Notes: generated by a model not told the origin, from the sequence alone. Positions 1-11,690 are shown, counted from the stretch's first letter. The stretch: DNA of 64,000 nt from Dendrolimus kikuchii (GCA_019925095.2 CM034402.1:7203501-7267500); one strand, 5' to 3'. Numbers and translations: made by a program.

Positions 1-476
1 GTAATAACGTTTCTGCGTCGACTTAGGGGCTGACCCACGGAGTACAGAGCTTTTGAAATGCAGTGCGAAAATTATAAGCAGAAGAATATTACAGACTTTT
101 TCACGAGCGATTAAATTTCTGTTTCTTTTTAAACTATCAAGTGTACAGATTATGTTTTTGTAACTCCCAACATGTACGTACATTTGTATATATTTCTGTC
201 TCGTTTGTCTCACTTGTCTTTACTAACGTTTCGATAAGTCGATTTTTAGTATTAAAATTAGAATAAATGAATATAATAAGTTATTCTTAAGGTACACCAA
301 AACAGAAAAATTACTACATATAATGTCACATACACTAACAAAAACAAACAATAAGCGTGTACAGAGTCTCAAATTTTTCATAGAAATTAAGTATTAAAAA
401 AGGGTACGGAACTCGAGACCGTAGAGATATATATAATAATAATAAAATTAAAATAAAAAACGTTTCGATAAAATTA
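1..476. other. AT-rich stretch, no gene seen
   Basis: AT-rich sequence with many stops in all frames. No protein motif, RNA gene or recognised repeat was seen. Confidence 0.5.
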
Positions 477-779
477 ATGAAAAAACTTAGTATTTTCTTA
501 AGTTTTCGCGACTTGTATACATAATAAAACTACGTTTTAACGGTTTTAAGCGCGGTAATTTTATTTGATTTTGGTTTTTCCGACGTTTCGGCCACTTTTC
601 AGTGGCCGTGATCACGGAAGACAAAGATGTCAAGTGTCAACGAGTATTGTTAAATCTACATCTTTGTCTTCCGTGATCACGGCCACTGAAAAGTGGCCGA
701 AACGTCAGAAAAACCAAAATCAAATAAAATTACCGCGCTTAAAACCGTTAAAACGTAGTTTTATTATGAAAAAACTTAG
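477..779. mobile_element. Long-hairpin (foldback) element, copy 1
   Basis: Two inverted arms of 110 bp (521-630 and 658-767) are complementary except for about one mismatch and enclose a 27-base loop. A non-palindromic piece of about 30 bp (491-520, TATTTTCTTAAGTTTTCGCG then ACTTGTATAC) lies outside the left arm only. The whole is flanked by the direct repeat ATGAAAAAACTTAG (477-490 and 766-779; the last two arm bases overlap, so the duplication is 12-14 bp). A second copy at 32019-36062 has the same arm ends and the same one-sided tail. An open frame across 565-843 is only the palindrome read through. The superfamily is not recognised; a duplication of this length is longer than most DNA transposons make. 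Confidence 0.75.
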
Positions 780-922
780 GTTGAACATTTGTGTTTTATT
801 ACGATTACTTGCAATATGGCAGACCACAATCCGAACGCCTTAATAATTCGCAAAGGGCCTTGTTTTTGCGTGTCCGGATTATCGAGGCCTTACTGTAACT
901 CCATATGGGTCAACTTCCACGA

Positions 923-1055
923 GTTATTTACTGATATTGTAAATTTTGTAAACTAACTTTACGTTTGGGTGTCTGGAATCAGATCATAACACAAGAGTAA
1001 CTTGCTTAGCTTGGGAATATACAATTTGTGTTTGTCTGCCGATTATTAATACTAT
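923..1055 (+). repeat. SINE family S2, 5'-truncated fragment
   Basis: Shares the S2 body seen at 19360-19590: a motif like GTCTGGAATCAGATC, then ATAACACAAGAGTAACTTGC, AGCTTGG and TTTGTCTGCCGATTATT. The tRNA-like head with its B box is missing here. Confidence 0.6.
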
Positions 1056-1404
1056 TCTTCAGTAGAAAAAACTATTTAAAAAATATTACAGTCAACCAAG
1101 TTGTATTAATTTCCGCACATAGTAGGCTAAAATATAGCTGAACACTTATATTAGTAAAACAGTTTTACTTCTGGCTTCGCTCGTGTAAACCTTGTCATCA
1201 AATTCGTATTCCACGAAACCTATCCATTATTATAAATAAAGTATTTTATAAAGTACATGTATAATGTATATATACCATATTTTAGGATAATCAGTTTATA
1301 GGATTTTAGTCTTTGTCGTAGTGTAGTATTATTTATGCTCTTTTTTATAATGAATAGGTTCGCGTTTGACTGACATTGCGCCTGATGTCAGGCGGAAATG
1401 CAGT
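1056..1404. other. No gene seen
   Basis: AT-rich spacer between an S2 fragment and a LINE remnant. Bases after about 1310 probably belong to the 3' untranslated end of the minus-strand LINE. Confidence 0.4.
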
Positions 1405-1690
1405 CTAAGGTGGGGCACGATTACCTAGAAGATACCTGTTCACGCGAGACTTGAAGGCACCTAGATTGTATTCTTCAGGAAAGAGAGACGACGGCAAAGA
1501 GTTCCACTCTTCAGCGGTACGTATGATAAAAGTGGAAGCATAGCGTTTCATATATCGGTGGCGTGAGTGCGTACGTCTGCTTGTTTGGGTTTTTGCTCTT
1601 TTGGGTGCGACCGATCTCCGAGGCACACCGAAAATATTTCCGTATTCCGTACGTCCCGATTTCTCCCCCCATCGCTGGGACTCTAATCTA
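1405..1690 (-). pseudogene. Non-LTR retrotransposon ORF2 C-terminal remnant
   Basis: The minus-strand frame encodes a short tail with [20 protein letters not shown] followed by [11 protein letters not shown]. This matches the extreme C-terminus typical of CR1/jockey/I-type LINE polyproteins (R-x-WNSLP ... F-K-x-x-x-N-x-x-LL). Only this tail survives; no reverse transcriptase core is present upstream (above 1690), so it is a 5'-truncated dead copy. The exact clade cannot be set from the tail. Confidence 0.6.
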
Positions 1691-1786
1691 AATATTACAA
1701 AATCCAGGACTTCTACGTACTATTCATGAGATTCTAATACAAACGGGTATTTTTTTTTATTTTTAGCTAAAAAGTAATTAGGATAA

Positions 1787-2100
1787 TTTTATCCGCGCAG
1801 GAACGGAGAATACAATTTCCTGCGGCTTGGCGGCCTGTCGTAAGAGGCGACTTAACAACCCACAGCCAGGTGGTAGGGCATTTGCCTGACTGGATGGCTA
1901 CCACCCCTAGTCTAAAGTATGTCGCCATAACAACCTTCAGTTGTGTTCCGTCATTAGTGACTAGGTTCCAGTCTCCCTTAAGAGAGCAGCAGCGCATTTG
2001 TAGCAACTTTGATGTTGCAAATGTCCATAGGCGATGGTAACCGCTTTCCATCGAGTGGGCCGTCTGCCTGTCTGCTGATCTCCTGCAATAAAAAAAAAAA
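1787..2100 (+). repeat. Dispersed retroposon family P, full-length copy
   Basis: About 310 bp, sense strand starting TTATCCGTGCAGGAACGGAG-like and ending CTCCTGCAATAAA plus an A-run. The same start and end recur at 38284-38600, 40108-40420 and 52449-52765, so both ends are discrete. The AATAAA at the end merges into the A-tail. No clear pol III A/B boxes were seen, so it may be a SINE or the 3' end of a LINE. Open frames across it are not genes. Confidence 0.75.
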
Positions 2101-2103
2101 AAT

Positions 2104-3310
2104 TCATTGTTGAGCAAAGTCGTGGTAGCGTAATGGCTAGCCCCCCCAGGGGGTGCCGCCCTGGACTCGTCTCCGTCCAGGAAGCGGTACACGGGGATGC
2201 GTCCCCGGGGCCTTTAGCGGCCACTGTCACATTCCCCCCTTCACTCCGTGACAGTGGTGTCCCATCTATCCACTCCAAATCCTTGTATTCCTTTCCGTTC
2301 CTCCCAAACCTCCTCCCCAAACACCCCTCCCTTTCGACGACGACCGCCAGCGTCGAGCTCTGCTCCGCCCAGCGCGGTTCTGCTAATCTTGGTCGGTAGA
2401 GTTGGAAAACCCTGTGGCGTGCGTTGATACGGTGGAAGCGACTCGACCGCAGCTATTGCGATGGCTCTCGCGGAAACGCGGGACTCTGACCTTCAGATTG
2501 CGGGCTGCCAGCCTTCACCCCAATGCCACCAGTGTGGCGCGCTTGACACGGCGTTTCATACGCTAGTCGAGTGCGCAGCCTGGGCACCACAGAGGTTTGA
2601 ACTTGAGACAATAGTAGGTCCGAATGATTTGCTTGGCAGCCTGGTGCAAGCCATGCTGCAGAGCGATGATCATTACCGCTTCAGGGGCCCTCATGCATCA
2701 AGGGAGCAGAGGAGTCTTCACCCCTGTCGTCGAAGTGAGTTAGCTCTTCCAGGGGCTTTCTCAGGCACTTATTGCGCTAGGATCGGCGTGGGCGTAACTA
2801 CGTTCTAAGTCTCATGCCTTTCCTGCCATAAACGCGGGGCATCGGAGGAGGGTGGTTTTAATGGTATAAGCCATTTTGGGCTCGAGTCTCCACACAAGCC
2901 GGTTGATTTTTGTTTGGATTGCCCCTTCTGGGAATGCCTCCATGATCGACTATGGTCTAATTCCTTGCAAAGAACCCGGTATTGTGCGTAAATAGCATTT
3001 CCCCCGCCTGAAAAAAAAAACGTAATGGCTAGCGCACGCGTCCTATACTTAAAGGGCGCGGGTTCGATCCTGCCCGGAACGCATGCACCACTTAGGCATT
3101 TTTCTGACCTAATGTGCATATTGTTACAATTATCACGTGCTAATAACGGTGAAGGAAAACATCGTGATGCAACCTGCACATCGAGATAACCGATGTGTCA
3201 AACCTGCCAGGCCCCCTTGGACAAGCGTGGCGGGTATACTGTCCGTTCCCCTATAGTGGGAGGCCCGAGCCTAGCAGTGGGACGTTCATGGGCTGTTATT
3301 ATTATATATT
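2104..3310 (+). mobile_element. tRNA-derived SINE S1, split by an insertion
   Basis: The tRNA-like head begins around GTTGAGCAAAGTCGTGGTAG with an A-box-like TAGCGTAATGG. After the insert (2142-3020) it resumes at 3034 and carries the B box GGTTCGATCC near 3061. The body (GGTGAAGGAAAACATCGTGA, CCTGCACATCGAGATAACC, GCAGTGGGACGTTCATGGGC) ends in an ATT-rich tail near 3305. Relatives lie at 7060-7325, 30262-30485 and 39632-39965. Confidence 0.75.
2142..3020 (+). mobile_element. R1-like non-LTR retrotransposon, 5'-truncated, inserted in SINE S1
   Basis: The insert is bounded by a perfect 13 bp duplication CGTAATGGCTAGC (2129-2141 and 3021-3033) and ends in an A10 tail (3011-3020). Around 2400-2690 a frame encodes CHQCGALDTAFHTLVEC, a C-x2-C-x7-H-x4-C knuckle followed by W-x-x-x-R. 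This is the C-terminal zinc motif of R1/TRAS-type ORF2 proteins. The rest (about 2700-3010) is 3' UTR. The GC-rich 2142-2390 part has no intact reading frame I can assign. Inactive. Confidence 0.75.
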
Positions 3311-3312
3311 GT

Positions 3313-3600
3313 TATAGCACATGACGTGGACCGCCTTAGCTAATTTGCGAAAACTACCTTATTTCGGGTGAATCCGTTAATTATCAAGTTCGGGTTCATG
3401 AAGAAACAAATGATACAAGTATACAAAGTTAGTTTTAGATTTATATAGTAGTGCCAGTGCGCCCAACAGACGTTGTCCTGCCATGAAAAATAAAATCTAG
3501 AACCCGATTGCAGCGCTACCTACCGGGTCCAATTGTGAATCTAAGCCATACGGGGATCCATTCGAACACACACAAAAAAAAATCATCAAGGTCGGTCCTA
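3313..3600. repeat. Dispersed repeat family W
   Basis: Contains ACAGACGTTGTCCTGCC, TACCGGGTCCAATTGTGAAT and ATACGGGGATCC. The DNA at 15488-15830 (CAGACAACGTTGTTTTGCC) appears to be a relative. Non-coding; class unknown. Confidence 0.4.
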
Positions 3601-4321
3601 AGGAAAATGCCAATGGACACATTCTTAGATATAATTTATTTTGCAGAATAAATTAAAATTAAATTAAATATTAATCTCTATAGGCTATATCATAATATTT
3701 AGTAAAGTAATTGATAAAGAATTACTTTTACACACATTAAAAAAAAGATCGATCCAGGGTTCAGTTATACACACTAAAATTCGAATTTTATATACAAAGA
3801 AGATTATCATACATCTCGTTGGTTGAATAGCCAACGATAACTTAAGTGACGCCTTATATTATATTTTGTAAATTAAACCACTTGTTAAAACAACTTTTTC
3901 TCAGACAACCTTCACGCTTGTTAAAATTTACGTTCTATGTTTTCCCAGAATTTATTATACACGATTACTTAAATTATCTAATATACAATAAATACTTCAA
4001 AACATCTAGTGGCGTTGCTAGCTAGCTATTCTTAGGAGGATCCTATACGATATTTAATTGGGAGGACATTTTAATTTACAGAATATGTTTTCCTAGAACT
4101 TGGATATATCTGATTAACAACAATACCAGTGTCTTAGTCACTGCATCTCACTGCACGATTGCAGTAAAGCCTAAAAAGTGTATATTGTGTTTTGTACAAA
4201 ATAAATATTTTGTACCTTTTACCCATACAGGTATATACTCGTATAATAACTATAATGTAAGTATATCATATACCTCTACATATGCAGGTAAATATATGAA
4301 TTATTAAACCTATGAAACTTG
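3601..4321. other. No gene seen
   Basis: AT-rich, with stops in all frames; no motif or recognised repeat. Confidence 0.45.
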
Positions 4322-4405
4322 CACATCTAGGCGGGCGATGTGCCTAAAAATCTGTCTTCTCGCTTTGGACACGCGTGACGGCTATACCGTCCGTTCCCCT
4401 AAAAA
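4322..4405 (+). repeat. SINE S1 fragment
   Basis: Short, diverged match to the S1 body (TTGCACATCTAGGCGGGCGA, then CGTGACGGCTATACCGTCCG and TTCCCCT), followed by an A/T-rich tail. Confidence 0.5.
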
Positions 4406-4565
4406 TTAAAAATTAAATAAAAACGTAAAACCAACTTTGACACGTTTAAAAACTGATATTACCGACATATATAAATGTGAGTTTGCTGACTGATTGTTTC
4501 TTCTTCACGACCTTGGAAATGAAGCGATCAAAAACTGGTTGATTTAGATTTTCGATGACAGTTTT

Positions 4566-4856
4566 TTTTATTTATTTTTTTATTGCATGAGTTCAGCAGA
4601 CAGGCAGACGGCCTACTTGATGGAAAGCGGTTACCATCGCCTATGGACATTTACAACACCAAAGATGCTACATATGCGCTGCTGCTCTCTTAAGGGAGAC
4701 TGGAACCTGGTCACTAATGCCGGAACACAACTCAAGGCTGTTATGGCGGCATACTCTAGACCAGGGCGTGGTAGCCATCCAATCGGGCAAATGCCCTACC
4801 ACCTGGCTGTGGGTTGTTTTGTCGCCTCTTTCTCCGTTCCTGCACGGATAAAATTT
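4566..4856 (-). repeat. Retroposon family P, near full length
   Basis: Antisense copy: a T-rich tract, then TTGCATGAGTTCAGCAGACA, through the P body, to TTCCTGCACGGATAAA. A segment near 4820 around the usual GCCGC box is deleted compared with the 40108-40420 copy. Not a gene despite an open frame. Confidence 0.75.
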
Positions 4857-4869
4857 TATAAGAAATTAA

Positions 4870-6480
4870 CATAGGATCCTTTTTATCAGGAACAACCGGA
4901 TAATTACCTATAGCATGATAGATCGGTCACATTTTTATGCATTAGGATAGGCAATCTGCCATGTAGCGGGATATGACTGGTGTAGTATAAAGAGTAAAAA
5001 GTCGGGTAAGGATTAGCGTCAGTTCAACGTCATGACGTCATCGGCTTCGTGTCGGCTTCATGACGTCGAGGGAGCAGAGTCCACGGCGAACCACTAAGTA
5101 AAGTGTGAGAAATGTGGAGTAGAAAGCCCTTGTAAATTATATAATATAAGTATTTGGCAGGCTTCGTACCTCTCTCTACTCAATGCCAAGGTTAAAACAT
5201 TATTTAACTTTACGTAACATTTTATTGTTAAACATTTGGACGTAGTTATGCAAACCGGAACCAAGTAACAATTTTAGCATAATTGAGTTAATAAACAGAA
5301 CGAAACACAGTTGTATGTTTTACATTTGCTTTTCATAGAAACCGATTAGCTATGTGGGGATCAAATATGTCACAATAAGAGATGGTTTAATTTTAGAATT
5401 AAAATAAAATGTAGAAAAGCGTGCCTCGGGCTTCGAAGCGGACGTTTTAAACAACCAAAATTTAACGCTTGAATGATGATGATATGTGCTAAAAATATTA
5501 AAATGATTTATTTTTAATGTATATTATCCAACATGTTTTTTAGTAAACGCTGGCTTGGCTGTTAGAAACAGATTTCTATGAACATCTTAATTATCCCAAA
5601 ACTATGACCATGTGGCTTTGTTCCGGTTTGCATAACTCCTTCCATTTGCAATATCCGTTTCCTTATTACTTGATGGAAACCGATGACTCTGTAATCTTTT
5701 AAAACAAAATTTATTAGGTTTATAATACAAACCCATCAATGTCTCACTGCTTAGCGCCTAAGCGCGCATCAATATTCCGGAAAGGAACGTAGGGGCTACT
5801 AGTTTCTACATCAAATATAATTATGTAGTACATACGGAGTCGAAGCTTGAGGGACGGGGGGGGGGGGGGGATAGAATGACCAGTTGCCCCAGGCGGCAAG
5901 AATAGTGAGCACGACCAACGACGCCGCATCACCAGTTAAGATTGCTGATAAATGTTTACTCAGGAGAAAATTGATAATCTGCACTCCTTCTGTTGAGTAC
6001 TGAACTGTAGATCCAGGGGGACAGTTTGGTTAATCCTTAGAAAGTTCAAAGCAAAAAAATACTTTCAATAAAAATAGTTTGAACAAATTACCTTGAATTA
6101 TGAGGTATTTTCAGATCCACTATTTTCTTGGGTTCCGTAGTTAAATTTAAAAAAGCGAGCGGAAACCTCAACTCTGAGTGGAGTGATAAAAACTTGAAGA
6201 TTTTAACTATACCCAATGATATAAAAACTAATAAGCTTAAGGTAGACGTCTAATTACAAAAACCTCGCGTCTAAAAATTAATTATAAGTTCAGAATTGCA
6301 TGTCATATCCGCCTGCCACCCATTTCCGTAATTAGCTAGACAGGCAATGATTTTATTGCTAAAAGTAAACACAACTGTAATACTGAATATTGGCTCTATA
6401 GCAATTAAATAAAATATATATTTATTTAGCTATAATAATATTATTTCAGGTATAAAACCCGTGCAAAATTACAATTAAAA
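4870..6480. other. No gene seen; includes a G15 run
   Basis: No coding motif recognised. A run of 15 G occupies 5856-5870. Two CATGACGTC motifs lie about 35 bp apart near 5027-5075. Short open frames here lack any family signature. Confidence 0.4.
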
Positions 6481-6519
6481 ACTGTGATTATGCGAACTTC
6501 AATTCCTCCTAAATCGTGG

Positions 6520-6580
6520 TACTGTCTTATTCCAACGATGTAGGTTCGATCCCTACGCGTGTGTTCTATGTTTTTCAGAG
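6520..6580 (+). repeat. tRNA-like T-arm relic
   Basis: GTAGGTTCGATCCCTAC folds as a TψC arm (5 bp stem, 7-base loop) containing a B box. No matching acceptor or anticodon arms are visible, so this is a tRNA-derived repeat relic, not a tRNA gene. Confidence 0.35.
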
Positions 6581-6679
6581 ATATACTATAACAAGCTGTG
6601 CACGCGACGTCGTCCGCGTGGAATTTGTTTTCAAAACCCCCCGATTTTGAAACATTCTTCATTGGTGCTCCGCTCCTAT

Positions 6680-6830
6680 TGGTCTTAGCGTGATAATATA
6701 TAGCCTATAGCTTTCCTCGATAAATGGGCTATCTAACAGTGAAAGAATTTTTCAAATCAGTCCAGTAGTTCCTAAGATTAGCACGTTCAAACAAACTCTT
6801 CAGCTTTATATATTAGTATAAGATAACAAA
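6680..6830. repeat. Dispersed lepidopteran-type repeat end
   Basis: Carries TATAGCCTATAGCTTTCCTC, GATAAATGGGCTATCTAACA and AGTCCAGTAGTTCCTAAGAT, ending TATATATTAGTATAAGAT. This is a string I recognise as common in moth and butterfly genomes. Class not certain; possibly a non-autonomous Helitron or MITE. Confidence 0.4.
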
Positions 6831-7054
6831 TTTCGTTTAAATGCATTCACATGCAAGGCGATGGACAGGGAACAAACAAAATAAAATGACTTATATACAC
6901 TATAAAAGAATGAGTTTTATGTATTTGAACTCGATAACTCAATTCTATCTCACAATAATTAATGCGAATGAAGGACATCTAAATCGGAATGTGGTTGAGG
7001 TACCAGAGTTTTATTTAAATGATGTGTCTCGAGTTCTTGCATAGAAGATCAGGC

Positions 7055-7325
7055 ATCGACCGCTTTGTTTCTCACGCTTCATAACAGTAAAGGAAAACAT
7101 TGTGAGAAAATCGGCACATCGAGATTATCGAGCCTGGCGAGTCCACTGTCAGTTATTTTTTTTAGGGTGAGAATGCTTTGTGCAATCCCCACTTCCCGGG
7201 GCCAAATAATGAGGTAGTGTGGGACTTGCGGTGGCTGTCGTATACCGCTGATGCCGTTAACATGGCAGGTGTGGGCTAGTTGGCATCAGGCAGCTATTAT
7301 TCATACCATGTGAACCTCAATACGA
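7055..7325 (+). repeat. SINE S1, diverged copy
   Basis: Matches the S1 body in order: AGTAAAGGAAAACATTGTGA, GGCACATCGAGATTATCGAG, then GGCAGCTATTATTCATACC. The tRNA-like head is absent or unrecognisable. Confidence 0.55.
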
Positions 7326-7330
7326 ACTCC

Positions 7331-10260
7331 CGAATCATCTACAACCTTAATGTCCGTTACATAGCAAATAAACTGGACGGAGACGCCTAAACTAGTTCGG
7401 TCATGGAAACGTGGACGGAAACCGGCTAATATGTATCCTGACATTTATAGTCATGCCTCCTCCGTCTGATTCTGCCAGACCAAAAAGTGCAAGCTTGACA
7501 AATGCAGGCCTGACCTCGTGAAGAGAGATATAGTGCTAATGGTCTCACATTATGCAATGCCACGATAAAGACCGCGCGAAGCGGAGAAGAAAAGTAGGAT
7601 ATCAGACGCACGCCGGTTTCTGAAACTTTCCGAAACTATAACTTTAATTAACATCAAACTTACACCTACCTTGCTTTATATCTCCTGGATTTTATATCTG
7701 ATATTTTACTAATGGAAAACAATATTTTTCGTTTGATATTAATATGAGAATCATGAGAAATCGAACATATGTACGTCAGCAAAAACCTGTCAGTTATAAA
7801 GAAAAAACATACCTCAGAAGTTGGAGTATTCGCCAAAATACTCATCCTCCTTTATGTAATTTAGTTAATGCCGTATTGTATACGATGCTACTGAACACTT
7901 TATAATGAAATTAATTTACATTTCATTTTACAAGAAGTATGTTTATGCTGAGTCTTAAATAATATTGTATACTCTTGTGAAAAAACTAGCACAGCGTGCA
8001 GTTCATTGACCCAGTCCAAGTTATCGGGGCACGCAATGTATGGTGATAGGGACTTGTATTTCAAGTTACCATGTCTTTAACAACTTAAGCGCTCAATGCA
8101 GCAAATTCAATAAATGGAGTTCACATATCCACGTAACATTTTGCTCACAACTTGTATTGAGTTTTTATAAGGGCTGGACATTGTAGTCACACTATAAATT
8201 CTATAAGATCTTTGTTTATACATACCTAGATATGTAAATATGTATACAGTTATGTGCTAATATAGAAAGTCTATGGTCTATTTAAAATATATAAAACCAT
8301 CTTGTAGTTGTTTTCTTTTTGTTCACACTTTATTGTGATTTAATCAGTAGCATAATAAATTGCTGAACTCAGGGGACTGAAGAATGCAAAGTAAATTTTA
8401 TTCCACCTCTCAATACAAAAAAAAAACTAAAAAGCAACCATTTCCCTGAATGTTGTAATATACTAAGTAAGTACGGATCGAACCATGCAATAAGTAGGGT
8501 GCCGTTGTGGCAACGAATGCTCACATTCTTGGGCCACTTGGCCACGAAATCCTACAAAGCTAAATTAAGAGGGCGTTGTATAAAAATGCACCATGAAGTT
8601 CTCGATAGTCAAATCAACGGAGGCACTTTTTATCATTATACAAAATGTCATAGCCTTCTTGATTTGAAATTGGTGTACTTCGTTATGACTCCATAATAAG
8701 GATGGGGTCACATGATGTTACAATACATTCTAACATTTTTGACATATAAAAGGAATTAAAATAACATCATAACGAATTTGTAGGATGTCAATTCGAAAAT
8801 GCCGTTGGAATTATCACAAAGTTTATTAGAAGTACACACACGTAAGTCATAGTTATTACAAGTATAGCCGAATGCAACTAAACCAAACCGTAGGGCAGAA
8901 AATCGTAATCATATAAATCTCGTAAAGTTCGTCTTTATAAAACCCTCGCTGCGAAAGTGCACTAGGAAAAGCTTCATTCGCAGTCAGAACACGACTTGCA
9001 TGTTTTCCGAATAACCGACCTTCATTCATTTGTAAATTAGACATGGCCTCCTAGCAACATGCCGCCCACTGATTCTTAAAATTGTTAAATGATCGGCTTA
9101 ATGGCTTCTAAGAATTCGCATGAAATGCCAACAGAGGAAAGAAGGTTTTATGATGTATTACGGCGGCGTGAATAAAGAGATTAGTGTAAACAATAGATCA
9201 ATCAAATTCAAAGGGGTAATAAGTCACCTGCAAAGGATTAGTATCAGTTCGCAACAATATCATCTTACTTTTAAAATACAATGATAGAAACAGTTTTATT
9301 TCTTGTATAAATAATAATAATTGCTCTTAGTGACTCCGTTTATTTGTACGAACTTATGACGTCATAAGTAGGTATGTACGCTAGTACAAAATCTGAGGCT
9401 GCGACTATTGGTAAAGCCAATAAAAAGTACTTCAATAGGTTTTTTAACTGTCATCTTCCTTATTATAAAGAGTTGTACAGCTTACTGATTATTTTTTACC
9501 GGTATCTAAAATAATTAAATTTATTTCTTTAATTTTGTAAAGACGGTAAAAAGGTAATTATCATGAGCATACTCTTATATGTATTATAGTCAAGGTGGGG
9601 GAGGTCAGCCGTGGGCGGGACTTCGTACATCTCTCGTTTTTTCCGTGTTTGAATAGCTACGACGACAACAAATCGGTCAGTAAAGCTAAGACACCATTTA
9701 ACTCCACGTTCGAATTGTAGTTGGCGTTAAATTCCGTTTAAAAAAGGTAAAAAATGAGAGGTATACTTACGAACTTACCCCCCTGATGGACTTCCCAATG
9801 TTGACTATACATTGTTTTAGAGTTTATTGTAAAATGTGTCAAGTCCCCAATATGCATTTAAATATACACATATTATATTTTCATGGCATTTAATTACTAG
9901 ATTATCTAATAAGATAATCATAAGCTACATAGTTATCTTCGCAACAACAAAAATCTTGCCTATAATTAATTATATATTTTAATTAATTTACGTTTGATTA
10001 ATTAGAAGCTTAAATGATTATAATGACGATGTGTTACCATTTCACTGGAATAATATGTTCTTTGAAGTTCCGTCAAGAATGCACATACAGGTGTGGCGTA
10101 AATAGTAGATAAACTGTTTAAAAAAAGAATTGGGTGTGTGTGTGTGTGTGTGCAGTTCACACGCAGTAGAATTGAAACAAAGCGTGACAAGGGGTGGGAG
10201 GGATTCTAAATTTCGTGACGTCACATTTCGTATATTTTATCGTCGTTATAATATATAAAA
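7331..10260. other. About 2.9 kb without a recognised gene
   Basis: AT-rich, with only short unsupported frames. A (TG) run of about 9 dinucleotides lies at 10134-10152. No domain, splice-supported exon chain or named repeat could be identified. Regulatory content cannot be judged by eye. Confidence 0.4.
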
Positions 10261-10270
10261 TATAATATAA

Positions 10271-11380
10271 TATATTGATGATGGGACCTTAGGAGGTGAT
10301 ATAGACACATTAAAAAATGACCTAAAATATTTAATAAGTGAGTTTGGCAAAATAGGTCTGACTCTGAATTATTCCAAATGTGAACTTTTTATACCAATTG
10401 CTACCGGAAATGAAAACAGCATTATTTCCGATTTTCAAGATCTGGCTCCAAATTTAAAATTAGTAAAGAAACACAATCTAAGCCTCCTAAGCCCTATCTT
10501 TTTTTTTTTATTTTTTTTTTTTTATTGCACGAGTTCAGCAGACAGGCAGACGGCCCACTTAATGGAAAGCGGTTACCATCGCCTATGAACATTTGCAACA
10601 CCAAAGGTGCTACAAATGCGCTGCTGCTCTCTTAAAGGAGACTGGAACCTGGTCACTAATGCCGGAACACAACACAAGGTTGTTATGGCGACATACTCTA
10701 GACCAGGGGTGGTCGCCATCCAGTCGAGCAAATACTCTTCCACCTGGCTGTGGGTTGTTTATTATCTTCGATGAATGCTTTCCTTATTTCGTTGACGATA
10801 AAATCCAAAATTTTCAGTCCAAAATAAAAAATTTAAAAGAAATAAGCGCACACAGTGCTTATTTTATTATTCGGTATTACCTGTTTACTCCAAATTTCAC
10901 GTACATTATCCGTCGGTCTCTTGCCACCGCCGGGGCACCAGCTGTTCTAGAACCAAATGGTCTGTGCCGCGATGATGGTAAGAGACCAGACGGAATGTCG
11001 TTGGTGCCATGGAAGATGGGACGCCCCCTAGTATGGGACGCAACTTGTGTCGATACTTTGGCGGCGTCCCATCTTCCAGACACAGCCGTGACGGCCGGGG
11101 CTGCTGCTGCACACTAGGAGGCCCTGAAATGTCGCAAATATGTGTCCATTGGTAGTGGGTACGTATTTGTGGCTTTCGGGGTCGAGACCCTGGGGCCGTG
11201 GGGGCCTGGAGCTCATCACCTCTATCGAGACCTCTCAACGCGTTTGAGGTCTCGCGTGACCAAAAGGCTGGCTTGCACCTAGGGCAACGAATTAGCGTTG
11301 CCATCCAACGCGGAAATGCGGCCAGCATTTTGGGGACGCTCCCTGCCGACAGCGATTTGGAGCCAATTTTTTATTTATAG
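10271..11380 (+). pseudogene. Non-LTR reverse transcriptase remnant, split by a P retroposon
   Basis: Starts at YIDDGTLGGDIDTL (10271 on), containing the YxDD reverse-transcriptase active-site signature. It continues to LSLLSP at 10494, is interrupted by a P element (about 10497-10763), and resumes as IFDECFPYF. Downstream the frame gives [39 protein letters not shown], then (after a stop and frameshifts near 11115) the tail RISVAIQRGNAASILGTLP. These are hallmarks of the C-terminal half of a LINE-type polyprotein widespread in invertebrates; I do not assign the clade. The upstream RT fingers/palm region is missing. Broken by the insertion, at least one stop and a frameshift. Confidence 0.75.
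10497..10763 (-). repeat. Retroposon family P, 5'-truncated, inside a LINE
   Basis: The antisense P copy begins with a T-rich tract and TTGCACGAGTTCAGCAGACA and ends abruptly after CCACCTGGCTGTGGGTTGTT. It therefore lacks the P 5' end (no GGATAAA terminus). TATCTT flanks both sides (10497-10502 and 10764-10769), a likely short target duplication. Removing the insert restores the LINE frame across the junction. Confidence 0.7.
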
Positions 11381-11690
11381 ATTTATGTTATTTTGTAAGT
11401 ATAGCTTTATTTATAGTTTAGTTTAGTTTATATATTTTTAACATTTAGTTTTAATACTTAGTTTTAATTTTGTTTTATTTCTTCAAAAAAAAAGATGGCA
11501 ACCCTACTTGTAACACACTCAGTCATACATATAATTAAGCTTTAAAACACGAAATTTGAAGTATTGATGAAAAACTTCAAAACATTTCCAACTCTATCGA
11601 TATGACCATAGTGTTTAAATTATTAAAGAAATAAAGAAAATATTTATTTCTAAAAATGCGACACTTAACAGTAATTATTAATAATAACAA
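11381..11690. other. No gene seen
   Basis: AT-rich sequence after the LINE remnant; may include its 3' UTR. Nothing else recognised. Confidence 0.4.

Noticed and set aside
565..843. 92-codon plus frame
   Set aside because: Reads through the palindromic hairpin element; no protein signature.
6520..6580. tRNA gene
   Set aside because: Only a T-arm can be formed; the acceptor, D and anticodon arms are absent.
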